Source: Planctomycetota bacterium (GTDB taxonomy: Bacteria > Planctomycetota > J058). From it: a stretch of 64,000 bases of DNA. Shown one piece after another: positions 12,143 to 19,586 of the stretch. The translations under genes and the position numbers were made by a program. The DNA is taken from the NCBI GenBank assembly GCA_023954375.1, contig JAMLIC010000017.1:1-64000 (forward strand), in the 5' to 3' direction. Position 1 is the first letter of the stretch; every line of letters begins with the position of its first letter. A model generated the notes under the pieces. The model was not told the DNA's origin, searched no databases, and saw nothing but the letters and a program-made list of their open reading frames with translations.

Positions 12143-12625
12143 TCAGTTGCCCCCGGGTGACGCCCGGCGTCGGCCCCGCCACGCCCGGTGGGCGAGCCGC
12201 ACGAGTCCCTGCAGGGCGGCGACGACGAACAGACCCGCGAGCCCGAGCAGCGCGTAGTTCGTCCAGTGGAGGCCCGGCTGGACGAGGCTCCGCTCGGGCC
12301 GCTCGGGGTCGTAGTGGACGACGATCGAGTCGCCCTCCCGGACCCGGTCGTCCGGCGCGCCGCCGGTCGAGCGGTAGCTCGAGCCGGTGAACTGGACGTC
12401 GAAGACCCGGTAGCGGTAGCGGAACACGCGTTGCGACGACGCCCGCTCGCCGTGGCTCTCCTCGGTGTAGTTGGCGGTCACCACCCCCTCGGCGGTCGGC
12501 CACGCCGCGCTGGAGACCGCGATCCGCGCCTGGTGCCCGCCCCAGGCCATGACGCCCAGGGCGGCGGCGAGGACGCCCAGCGTGATCCACAGGTCGTTGC
12601 TGCGAAACTCGGGGGCCTCCGCCAT
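12143..12625 (-). CDS. DUF3592 membrane protein
   Basis: 160 aa. One TM helix near the N-terminus (LWITLGVLAAALGVMAWGG), an extracytoplasmic beta domain with WPTAEGVVTANY and VREGDSIVVHYDPERPERSLV, and a second TM (TNYALLGLAGLFVVAALQGLV) before a basic tail. The WPxxxGxV and V-Y-P-xxP-xxS pattern is that of DUF3592. The role is unknown; members are small inner-membrane proteins. Start ATG 12625 is preceded by GGAGGT. Confidence 0.85.
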   Translation of the reverse strand: MAEAPEFRSNDLWITLGVLAAALGVMAWGGHQARIAVSSAAWPTAEGVVTANYTEESHGERASSQRVFRYRYRVFDVQFTGSSYRSTGGAPDDRVREGDSIVVHYDPERPERSLVQPGLHWTNYALLGLAGLFVVAALQGLVRLAHRAWRGRRRASPGGN

Positions 12626-12937
12626 CTCACCTCCGGGTTCGACCGTAGCGGTCGCGGCGCGCGCGGGCCAGCGCGTCAGGAGCCGCCGCCGGGACGGTCG
12701 CCGACCGTCGAGTAGGATCTCCGATCGTGGTCGAACACGCGCGAAGACTCCAAGCTACACACGGCTTGAACCCTGGCGGCTGACCCTGATCCTGGTGGGC
12801 GCCGCGCTGCGCGAGGTCGACCTCCCACGCAAGGTGGCCAACCATCTCCGGCTGCTCGCCTGTGATGGCCCGTAACGGCCCTGCCCGTAACGGCCCTGCC
12901 CTCGGCTCGGCATGGTAATCTCGACGGAGGTGCGGCA
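12626..12937. other. Intergenic region with a short tandem repeat
   Basis: No supported gene. The stretch 12868-12897 holds two copies of a 15-bp unit (cccgtaacggccctg) in tandem, just upstream of the DUF433/DUF5615 pair. The last bases before the DUF433 start contain ACGGAGGTG as a ribosome-binding site. Divergent from the DUF3592 gene, so promoters for both directions should lie here, but I cannot identify them with confidence. Confidence 0.5.
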
Positions 12938-13159
12938 ATGGACTGGCGCGACCGGATCAGCGCGGATCCCGAGGTGTGCCACGGCCGCCCCTGCATCCGC
13001 GGCACCCGGATCATGGTCTCGGTGATCCTCGACGGCCTCGCGGACGGCGCAGCCGTCTCCGACCTCGTCCGCAGCTATCCCGCGCTGGCGCCCGAGGACG
13101 TCCAGGCCGCGCTCCTCTACGCGGCCGAGCTCGCGCGCGGCGGCGTGCTCAGCGCTTGA
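12938..13159 (+). CDS. DUF433 antitoxin-like protein
   Basis: 73 aa. WRDRISADPEVCHGRPCIRGTRIMVSVILDGLADG is the DUF433 signature (short HTH-like fold, xGxPxIRGTR motif), the antitoxin half of many VapBC-like pairs. AELARGG near the end is typical of the dimer interface. An ideal GGAGG precedes the start. Its TGA overlaps the TTG start of the DUF5615 gene by three bases (TTGA), the usual antitoxin-toxin coupling. It would neutralise the toxin and may repress its own operon. It is the last gene before the 3' end of large RNA copy A. Confidence 0.9.
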   Translation: MDWRDRISADPEVCHGRPCIRGTRIMVSVILDGLADGAAVSDLVRSYPALAPEDVQAALLYAAELARGGVLSA

Positions 13160-13518
13160 GGCTGAAGCTCGACGAGAACCTCCCGCTCGAGGCGGCCGAG
13201 GCACTCCGGGTGCGCGGCCACGACGTCGATACGGTCGCGGACGAGGGGCTCACGGGGGCCAAGGATCCGGCCATCAGCGCCGCCTGCGCCCAGGAGGGGC
13301 GCGCCCTGATCACCCTCGACCTCGACTTCGCCAACATCGTGGCCTATCCGCCGGGCCGCTACCCGGGGCTGCTGGTGTTGCGTCCCGCCCGGCAGAGCGC
13401 GCGGGTCGTCATGCGGGTCATCGAGCAGGTCCTCGCGCCGCGGCTCGACGCTCCCGGGCTCGACCTCGCGGGGCGCCTCTGGATCGTCGACGACAGCCGC
13501 ATCCGCGAGCACGCCTGA
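13156..13518 (+). CDS. DUF5615 PIN-like toxin/nuclease
   Basis: 120 aa from TTG 13156, the only start that keeps the N-terminal LRLKLDENLPLEAAEALRVRGHDV intact. The Asp in KLDENLP, the DEGL, and the ITLDLDFANI acidic cluster are the conserved acidic positions of the DUF5615/Mut7-C PIN-like fold, which in VapC-type toxins cut RNA. Downstream partner of the DUF433 antitoxin. The target RNA is unknown. The large structured RNA encoded directly downstream on the other strand could be coincidence. Confidence 0.85.
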   Translation: MRLKLDENLPLEAAEALRVRGHDVDTVADEGLTGAKDPAISAACAQEGRALITLDLDFANIVAYPPGRYPGLLVLRPARQSARVVMRVIEQVLAPRLDAPGLDLAGRLWIVDDSRIREHA

Positions 13519-13678
13519 GATCCGGACCTGCGCCCCGTACAGGCCCGTGAATCGACGTCAGCCCGGCAGCCTTGTCCACGCGCACGCGCGCGGGCGCTGC
13601 GTGGTCTGCGAGGGCGCAGCGTCGTGGGGCGAAGTGCGCGCGTGCGCGTGAACTGCGGTCTCCTGGGAAACAGATGGG

Positions 13679-13719
13679 AAAAGGCGAGGGGCGGTGGCCC
13701 TCTCGAGCCACCGCCCCTC
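13679..13719 (-). terminator. Rho-independent terminator of large RNA copy A
   Basis: On the minus strand a 13-bp perfect hairpin (GAGGGGCGGTGGC and its complement, 7-nt loop) is followed by GCCTTTTCCC. It sits immediately after the CCTGACACAC motif conserved in both RNA copies and ends the homology between them. On the plus strand the same hairpin lies after the DUF5615 gene but lacks a T-run in that direction. Confidence 0.85.
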
Positions 13720-15143
13720 GTGTGTCAGGCCCGTTCCGAGCCCGGCTGCCGTTTCCCTCCCCGGAGTCCCGGGTCGGGAGGTCGCTGGCCGCGCGGCGTC
13801 GCCGCCGCGTGGCCGCCCTCTCCTGGGGTCGTCGGGTCTCCTGCGAAGCGCTCTGTGCGAGTCAGCCAGCACCCTCGTCGGACCTTCGGGTGCCCCGCGC
13901 GTGAACGCGGTCGTCCTGGCTCGCCGTCCCCCGAGTGTTGAGCTCGGGTTCACGCCTCCGTGGAGTCGATCCCCTCCAGAGTTCCTCACGTCCTCCCGGC
14001 CGTCCGACCCTCTCGGGCCGGAGCCGACTCCCACGAGGTCCTTGACCCCTCCGACGACATCACCCGGGCCAGCCCCGTCCGCGCGATCGCTCGCGCGTGC
14101 GGCGGGACGTCCACCCCGCCGCGGTTCCGCTCTCAGGCGCTCTCAGCCTCCCAGCGGTTTCCTGGCACGCCCGGGCTCCGCGGCCTTCTCTCATGCCGCA
14201 GCCGCCCCTGGGTCTCGCCCTTCAGAGCCTTGCTCCTCACCGAGGTCGGCGCCCCTCTCGGGGCCACCATGCTCCCTTGCAGTCCTCCGCCGGGCGTCAA
14301 ATCGCGGCCACCTCGCGCGGTCCTGTCACCCCGGGTTTCACCGACGCCCGCGCCTCACGACGCGTTTGCCTGGCTCCCCGCCGGGGCTAGGGGCGGCGTT
14401 TCGGCGGTCGCGCTCGCGCGCGCCCGCGTCCCCGCCGTCCTCGACCGCGCGCGCTCTGCCGCGCGCAAGGACGTCACCGACCTCGTCTGCTTCGAAGCCT
14501 TCATCCCTCCGTGAAGCCGTACCGACGCGCGGACGCGCCGGCCGTTGCTCTCCTGGGCTTCCGCCCCTCCAGAGCCTTGCTCCGCTCGAGCCTCGGGGCC
14601 TCGTCACCCGGCGGACCCTGCGACGCCCCCCTTCGGGAGCGCCCCTGTGCGTCCACCGCGGGCTAGCACCGCGACGACGAGGAGTGCGACCTCCTCGCCG
14701 TCAGGTGAGGGCGGGCGACCTCACGGCCCCCCGCGCCTCGTCGGCGCCCGATCCGCGGCGCGACCGCGGACCGGCACGTGCCGCCTCTCGACGGCACCCC
14801 TGCCTCCCTCGACCTTGGAGACCCGCGCCTCGCGCGGCGTCCTCACGGACGCCGCCCGTCGCCTGGCCTCGTGGCCCTCGGAGGTGTGAAGGACTCGAGC
14901 AGCGTCCCGCCTGCGTGAGGCGGGCGTGCTCTCCTGGGGTTTCCTGCCTCCTCGTCGACCTCGCCACCACGCGCCGCGAGCCGGCCCTGGCTCATGGATT
15001 CACCGGAGGGGTGAGCGCCTCGTCTCCGAGGGCCCGACCCTCCTACGGGCCGGTCACGCGACGCTGGCCGCGTGGTTGCCCACGCCGCCGTGGCGTCGCC
15101 GCCGTTTCGGCCGTCCGGGCGGGACTCGTCCCGCGCCTGACGG
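13683..15143 (-). ncRNA. Large structured non-coding RNA, copy A (about 1.46 kb)
   Basis: Read on the minus strand from about 15143 (7 nt after the -10) to the terminator near 13683. It matches copy B at 52667-54106 along its whole length, with blocks of 15-25 identical bases separated by diverged segments whose helices still pair. Examples: 14906-14912 pairs with 14918-14924 (CCCGCCT/AGGCGGG), where copy B has ACCCATCTC/GAGATGGGT; and GGGCGGAAGCCC, where copy B has GGGCGAAAGCCC (both GNRA loops). No reading frame is conserved between copies and indels are not in threes, so this is RNA, not protein. Recurrent motifs include CCCAGGAGAG and GCAAGGCTCTG(G/A)AGGG. Function unknown; I recognise no published family. 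Confidence 0.88.
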
Positions 15144-15149
15144 GGGCCA

Positions 15150-15178
15150 CATATACGCCTCGCCGCCGACGACCTCAA
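15150..15178 (-). promoter_or_regulatory. Promoter of large RNA copy A
   Basis: On the minus strand: TTGAGG (15178-15173), 17-bp spacer, TATATG (15155-15150). The sequence tcggcggcgaggcgTATAT across the spacer and -10 is identical to that of copy B, where the upstream flanks are otherwise unrelated. Confidence 0.75.
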
Positions 15179-15691
15179 GCGCTCGCCCCCGGCGCCCGCG
15201 CCGGAGCGTGTGGAGTCCGCGGGCGCCGCCGTTTCGGTCGGCGTCGCTACGCGCCGCCGCGGCGCGCGCGCGAGCGTGGAGAGCGTGTGGAGCGCGGTTC
15301 AGCGGCGAGCATCGAGTTTCTTCGCGACGTCACGCCACGCCGGCGCGGGGCGGCCGTCGAGCCGGCCCGGGGCCCGAAGCCGGCGGCGTCGGTGGCCGGA
15401 GGACAACCATCGGCAGCGCCGGCGGTTCCGGCGTCGCGCCGCGACGCCCGCGGCGGCGGCCCGCGTCGGAGTCGCTAGGGCGCCAGGGAACTGCGTCTAC
15501 GGCGCCCGGCCGGAGCAGAGGGTCGATGCTGACGGCGCAACGACTTGAGCGGCGCGCGGGGCGGGGCCACCCGAGGCGCTCCGCGCGTCAAGCGTCGTGC
15601 AAGGCGGGACAGGCGTGACCCGGACCGCGCGGCCCGGCGCGGGTCGCCGCGGGCACCTCGGTTGCGCCTGCGATGGGGCTGGAGGCCAGCC
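15179..15691. other. Spacer upstream of large RNA copy A
   Basis: About 510 bp with no convincing gene. Open frames here have composition bias only, with no start/RBS support and no recognisable motif. The segment is not shared with the region upstream of copy B, apart from the promoter itself. A plus-strand promoter for the 15692 gene should lie at its right end but is not obvious. Confidence 0.5.
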
Positions 15692-15889
15692 ATGAACCTG
15701 CCCCTCGATCCGCGTGAGGTCGGCGCGCTGCTCGACGCGCTCGACAGCTACCTGCCCGAGCTGGAGTACGAGCTCGCCCGCGTGAAGCTCGAGCGCGACC
15801 GCCACGAGATGGTCGAGCGCGACGAGCTCCTGCGGGGGATCCGCGCGCGGCTGGAGCTGCTCGCGCGCGAGCGCCGCGCGCTCCGCTGA
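15692..15889 (+). CDS. Small acidic/coiled-coil protein, unknown
   Basis: 65 aa from ATG 15692 with GGAGG ten bases upstream. The sequence is highly helical and charged (LDALDSYLPELEYELARVKLERDRHEMVERDELLRGIRARLELLARERRALR), which predicts a single amphipathic coiled-coil. No family recognised. Four bases separate it from the next membrane-protein start, suggesting one transcript. Confidence 0.7.
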   Translation: MNLPLDPREVGALLDALDSYLPELEYELARVKLERDRHEMVERDELLRGIRARLELLARERRALR

Positions 15890-15893
15890 ACGC

Positions 15894-17060
15894 GTGAGCC
15901 CCGAGGTCGCGACGCGCGCCCCTCCCCCCGACGTCGCGTCGATCCGCGGCGCGGCCCTCCTGCCCGGGTGGGTGGACGCGGCGCCCCCCATCGCGGTGGT
16001 CCTGGCCCTCTGGGCGCTGACGTGGCTGCCGCTCCTCCTGCTCTCCGCGCTCGAGGGGCTGGCCTGGGGTGACGCCGTCGACGTCCCGTTCCTGCGCGAC
16101 GTCGTGGCGCAGGCGCGCGTCCTCGTCGGCCTCCCGGTGCTGCTGCTCGGGGCGCGCTTCGCGCGCGCGCGCCTGGGCGAGGCCCAGGCCATGTTCGAGG
16201 CGTCGGACCTGATCGAGGACGCCCGCCGGGAGGCCCTCCGCGACATCTACCGCCGGGCGGCCGCCGTCGTGCACTCCCGGGCGGTCGAGGCGACGGCGCT
16301 GGTGGTGGCCGTCGCGTCCATCGTCTTCGCCCCCTTCCCGGGCGTCGCCGGCGCGACGGGCTGGCAGTCGGTCGGGTCGGCGGGCCAGGGGGCCCCCACC
16401 CTCGCCGGCTGGTGGCTCACCGTCGTGGTCCTCCCGTTCACCCGCTACCTCCTCCTGCTGTGGCTCGCGCGGTTCCTCTTCTGGTCCGTGGCGCTGCTCC
16501 GCGTGGCGCAGGTCGGCCTCCGCCTCCACGCGACGCACCCGGACCGCGCCGGCGGCCTGGGCTTCGTCGGGCGCGCGCACCAGGCCTTCGCCCCGCTCGT
16601 CCTCGGCGTCTCGCTCGTCTTCATGGCCAGCCTGGCCAACGACGTCCTGCACCGCGAGGTCGGCGTCGAGGAGCTGAAGCGGCCGATCGCGCTGTTCGCC
16701 GGGATCGCCCTGGGCGTGTGGATCCTCCCCCTGCTCGTGTTCACGCCGGCGCTGGCCCGCCTGAAGCACCACGCGCTGCGCGACTACGACGTCTTCGGCG
16801 CGCGCATCTCCCGGGCGTTCGAGCGGACGTGGGTCCAGGACGCCGGCGACCCGCGCGCGCTGCTCGCCGGCGAGGACGTCCAGTCCCTCGCGTCGCTCCA
16901 GGAGGTGAGCGACACCGTGCGCCGCCTCAAGCCGGTGCCGCTCGACAACATGGACATGCTGGTCTTCGTCACCGTGGCGGTCGCCCCGGCGCTGCCGCTC
17001 GTCCTCATCACCGTCCCGGCCGCGGAGCTGGGGCGGCTCCTCCGGGCGGTCGTCGTGTGA
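15894..17060 (+). CDS. Polytopic inner-membrane protein, unknown
   Basis: 388 aa from GTG 15894. TM segments near residues 27-52 (IAVVLALWALTWLPLLLLSAL), 70-88, 135-155, 170-205 (LTVVVLPFTRYLLLLWLARFLF), 230-250, 265-290 and 350-375. The loop motif LHATHPDRAGGLGFVG resembles a conserved HPDxxGGL element of an uncharacterised bacterial membrane-protein family. No transporter or enzyme signature recognised. Probably co-expressed with the small coiled-coil protein just upstream. Confidence 0.75.
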   Translation: MSPEVATRAPPPDVASIRGAALLPGWVDAAPPIAVVLALWALTWLPLLLLSALEGLAWGDAVDVPFLRDVVAQARVLVGLPVLLLGARFARARLGEAQAMFEASDLIEDARREALRDIYRRAAAVVHSRAVEATALVVAVASIVFAPFPGVAGATGWQSVGSAGQGAPTLAGWWLTVVVLPFTRYLLLLWLARFLFWSVALLRVAQVGLRLHATHPDRAGGLGFVGRAHQAFAPLVLGVSLVFMASLANDVLHREVGVEELKRPIALFAGIALGVWILPLLVFTPALARLKHHALRDYDVFGARISRAFERTWVQDAGDPRALLAGEDVQSLASLQEVSDTVRRLKPVPLDNMDMLVFVTVAVAPALPLVLITVPAAELGRLLRAVVV

Positions 17061-17087
17061 CCGCCGCCGCGCGGGCGATCGTATAGG

Positions 17088-17888
17088 GTGAGGGGCGTGT
17101 GGACCGCCAGCGCGCCCCTCGCCCTCCGCTTCGCCGGGATCGCCTGGCCGCTCGGGCGCGAGCGCGTCACGCTGACGCTCGCGGCCGACGAGGACCCGCG
17201 CCCGCGCGTGACGTCGGCCCGGGGCTGGGCCCTCCGCGTCGACCCCGACCTCCCGCCGCCCGCCGAGGACGAGGGCCCCCTCGCGCCGGTCGCCCGCGCG
17301 CTGCGCGACCTCCGCCGCGCGGCGGCGCGCGCCTCGAGGTCGCCGGCGCCGCGCCGGGGCGCCTGGGCCAGGCGGCCGCCCTGCGCCGGGCCGCCCTCGC
17401 CGCCCTGGCCCACGCGACGGGCCGGGCCGCGCCGCCGCCCGAGGGCGCGATCGAGCGCGCGCGAGGCCGGCGCGCCGGCCGACGACCGCGGGCCGGTGGT
17501 CGTGGCCACGGGGCGCCTGGCGTGGCTCTCGGCGCGGCTGGTCCTGTTCGACGACCCGTTCGTGCCGCCCGCGCCGCCGCACGCCGACCACGCGACGGGC
17601 GAGGTCGACCCGCGGCTCGTGCTCGAGGCCGAGCCGTCGGCGCTCGTCGCGGCCCTCACCGGGCACGGCGTCCCGGACCGCCCCGTGTGGCGCGAGGAGC
17701 GGCTCGACCGGGCCCTGCGCGAGGCGGGGCTCCTCGGCCGCTTCCGCGTCGCGCCAGGGGTCGGCCTCGCCTTCGTCGAGCCGGGGCGCCGGCGCGAGCT
17801 CGAGGCCGCGCTGACCGCGCACGGCCTCGCCCCGGCGCCGTGCGAGCTCGGCGGGCCAGGGGTCGAGTCGGCCGCGCAGGGCGCGTAG
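17088..17888 (+). CDS. Unknown protein, apparently frameshifted twice
   Basis: Nominally 266 aa from GTG 17088, but residues about 80-125 of this frame are low-quality Arg/Pro/Ser sequence. Over 17330-17465 the frame beginning ...ARLEVAGAAPGRLGQAAALRRAALA reads like real protein. After about 17465 the first frame is good again (GPVVVATGRLAWLSARLVLFDDPFVPP). Two compensating single-base indels, in G/C runs, would restore one protein of about 265 residues. No family recognised and no signal peptide. Located between a membrane-protein gene and cutA. Confidence 0.5.
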   Translation: MRGVWTASAPLALRFAGIAWPLGRERVTLTLAADEDPRPRVTSARGWALRVDPDLPPPAEDEGPLAPVARALRDLRRAAARASRSPAPRRGAWARRPPCAGPPSPPWPTRRAGPRRRPRARSSAREAGAPADDRGPVVVATGRLAWLSARLVLFDDPFVPPAPPHADHATGEVDPRLVLEAEPSALVAALTGHGVPDRPVWREERLDRALREAGLLGRFRVAPGVGLAFVEPGRRRELEAALTAHGLAPAPCELGGPGVESAAQGA

Positions 17889-17910
17889 GATCGGGCCCCC
17901 GGAGGGTCCC

Positions 17911-18237
17911 ATGTCCGACGAGCCCGAGGCGGTCGTCGTCCTCTCGACCGCCCCCGACGACGAGGTCGCGGCCCGCGTGGCGCGGGCGCTGGTCGAGGCC
18001 GGCCTGGCCGCCTGCGTGAACATCGTCCCCGGCGTGCGCTCGATCTACCGCTGGGAGGGCAAGGTGTGCGACGACCAGGAGCGCCTGCTCGTGATCAAGA
18101 CGCGGGCGGCGCGGAAGGACGAGGTCGTGGCGGCGATCAAGCAGCACCACACCTACACGTGCCCCGAGGCGATCGTGCTGCCGATCACGGGCGGCGCGGC
18201 CGCCTACCTGGCCTGGGTGCAGGAGATGACCGCGTGA
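17911..18237 (+). CDS. cutA: CutA1 divalent-cation tolerance protein
   Basis: 108 aa. Full-length CutA: LSTAPDDEVAARVARALVEAGLAACVNIVPGVRSIYRWEGKV, followed by DDQERLLVIKTRA and HHTYTCPEAIVLPI. CutA1 is a very stable trimer with a ferredoxin-like fold; in E. coli it is linked to copper tolerance and in other organisms to membrane or PII-like signalling roles. ATG 17911 is preceded by GGAGGG. Its stop overlaps the GTG of the aminopeptidase gene (GTGA). Confidence 0.95.
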   Translation: MSDEPEAVVVLSTAPDDEVAARVARALVEAGLAACVNIVPGVRSIYRWEGKVCDDQERLLVIKTRAARKDEVVAAIKQHHTYTCPEAIVLPITGGAAAYLAWVQEMTA

Positions 18238-19586
18238 AGGCCCCCCGCCGCAAGCTCGCCGCCCTCGCCTCGACCCTCGTCGTCGCGACCCTCGTCGCCC
18301 GCGGCCAGGACGCGACCCCCGAGGCGCCGGAGGCGCCGGACGTCGCCCTGGCCCGCGCCGCCTTCGACCCGGCGCGCCTGAAGGCCCGGCGGGCGGCGCT
18401 CCTGGCGCTCCTGCCGCCGCGCGCGGTCGTGGTCGTCGCGGCCGGCCCGCGCGGGCCCGACACGTTCCCCTTCCGCCCGCGGCCCGACTTCCTCTACCTG
18501 AGCGGGCGCCGCGAGGCGGGCCTGACGCTCGTGATCGCCGAGGACCAGGACGTCCTCTTCGCCCCGCCCCGCGACCAGCACCACGAGCTATGGAACGGGC
18601 CGCGGATCGCGCCGGGCACGGCGATCGCGAAGGCCTCGGGCTTCGGCGAGGTGGCGCCCTGGGGCGACCGCAACGACCGCCTCGCGGCGCTGCTGAAGGG
18701 CGGCGACCGGCCGCTGTTCGTCTCGGGCGTCGAGCCGGCCGACCTCGGGCTGCCCGCGGGCACGCCGTCGCGCGGCGCCGGGCCGTTCATCGCGCAGCTC
18801 CGGCAGGTCAAGGACGAGGCCGAGCTGGCCCTCATGGAGCGGGCGATCGGGATCACGACGGCCGCCCTGCGCGAGGCGATCAAGTCGGTCTCGCCCGGGC
18901 GCCACGAGTACGAGGCGCAGGCGGTGATCGAGTACGTCTTCGCCCGCTACGGGGCGCAGCGCGCCGGGTTCGCCTCGATCCTCGGCTCGGGCCCGCACTC
19001 GTGCGTCCTCCACTACCAGGACAACCGCCGGCGGATGGCCGCGGGCGACCTGGTCGTCATGGACGTCGGCGCCGAGCTCTGGGGCTACACGGCCGACGTC
19101 TCGCGCACCGTGCCCGTCTCCGGCCGCTTCACCCCGCGCCAGCGCGAGATCTACGAGCTCGTCCTCAGGGCGCAGGAGGCCGGCTTCAAGGCCGTGCGGC
19201 CGGGGGCGACGCTCCGGCAGGTCGACGCCGCCGCCCGCGCCGTGATCGCGCGCGCCGGCCACGGGCGCGCCTTCCCGCACGGCACGTCGCACTGGCTCGG
19301 CATGGACGTCCACGACGTCGGCGCCTACGACCGCCCGCTCGAGCCCGGCATGGTCCTCACCGTCGAGCCCGGGGTCTACCTGCGCGACGAGGCGATCGGC
19401 GTGCGCATCGAGGACGACGTCGTCGTCACGGCCGACGGCTACCGCCTCCTCTCGGGCGGCGTCCCCCGCGACCCCGACGAGCTCGAGGCGCTGATGGCCG
19501 AGCCGGGGCTGGGTGACGTGGAGGTCTCCCCCGTGCCGGCGCCGGCCGCGCCGGCCCCGGCGAAGGGCGAGGGCCGCTTCTTCTGA
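18234..19586 (+). CDS. Secreted Xaa-Pro aminopeptidase (M24B)
   Basis: 450 aa from GTG 18234, overlapping the cutA stop. A signal peptide (KLAALASTLVVATLVARGQ) indicates export. The N-terminal domain is followed by the pita-bread catalytic domain with all dinuclear-metal ligands visible: VMDVGAELWGYTADVSRT (two Asp), HGTSHWLGMDVHD (His), TVEPGVY (Glu) and IEDDVVV (Glu). It removes N-terminal residues ahead of proline, here probably in the periplasm for peptide recycling. The Pro/Ala-rich tail after about residue 425 is outside the catalytic fold. It overlaps the next kinase gene by 4 bp. Confidence 0.93.
   Translation: MKAPRRKLAALASTLVVATLVARGQDATPEAPEAPDVALARAAFDPARLKARRAALLALLPPRAVVVVAAGPRGPDTFPFRPRPDFLYLSGRREAGLTLVIAEDQDVLFAPPRDQHHELWNGPRIAPGTAIAKASGFGEVAPWGDRNDRLAALLKGGDRPLFVSGVEPADLGLPAGTPSRGAGPFIAQLRQVKDEAELALMERAIGITTAALREAIKSVSPGRHEYEAQAVIEYVFARYGAQRAGFASILGSGPHSCVLHYQDNRRRMAAGDLVVMDVGAELWGYTADVSRTVPVSGRFTPRQREIYELVLRAQEAGFKAVRPGATLRQVDAAARAVIARAGHGRAFPHGTSHWLGMDVHDVGAYDRPLEPGMVLTVEPGVYLRDEAIGVRIEDDVVVTADGYRLLSGGVPRDPDELEALMAEPGLGDVEVSPVPAPAAPAPAKGEGRFF

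Noticed and set aside
13694-15478. 594-codon plus-strand ORF and overlapping ones across large RNA copy A
   Set aside because: Composition-driven open frame on the antisense of the RNA; no homologous frame in copy B and indels are not multiples of three.
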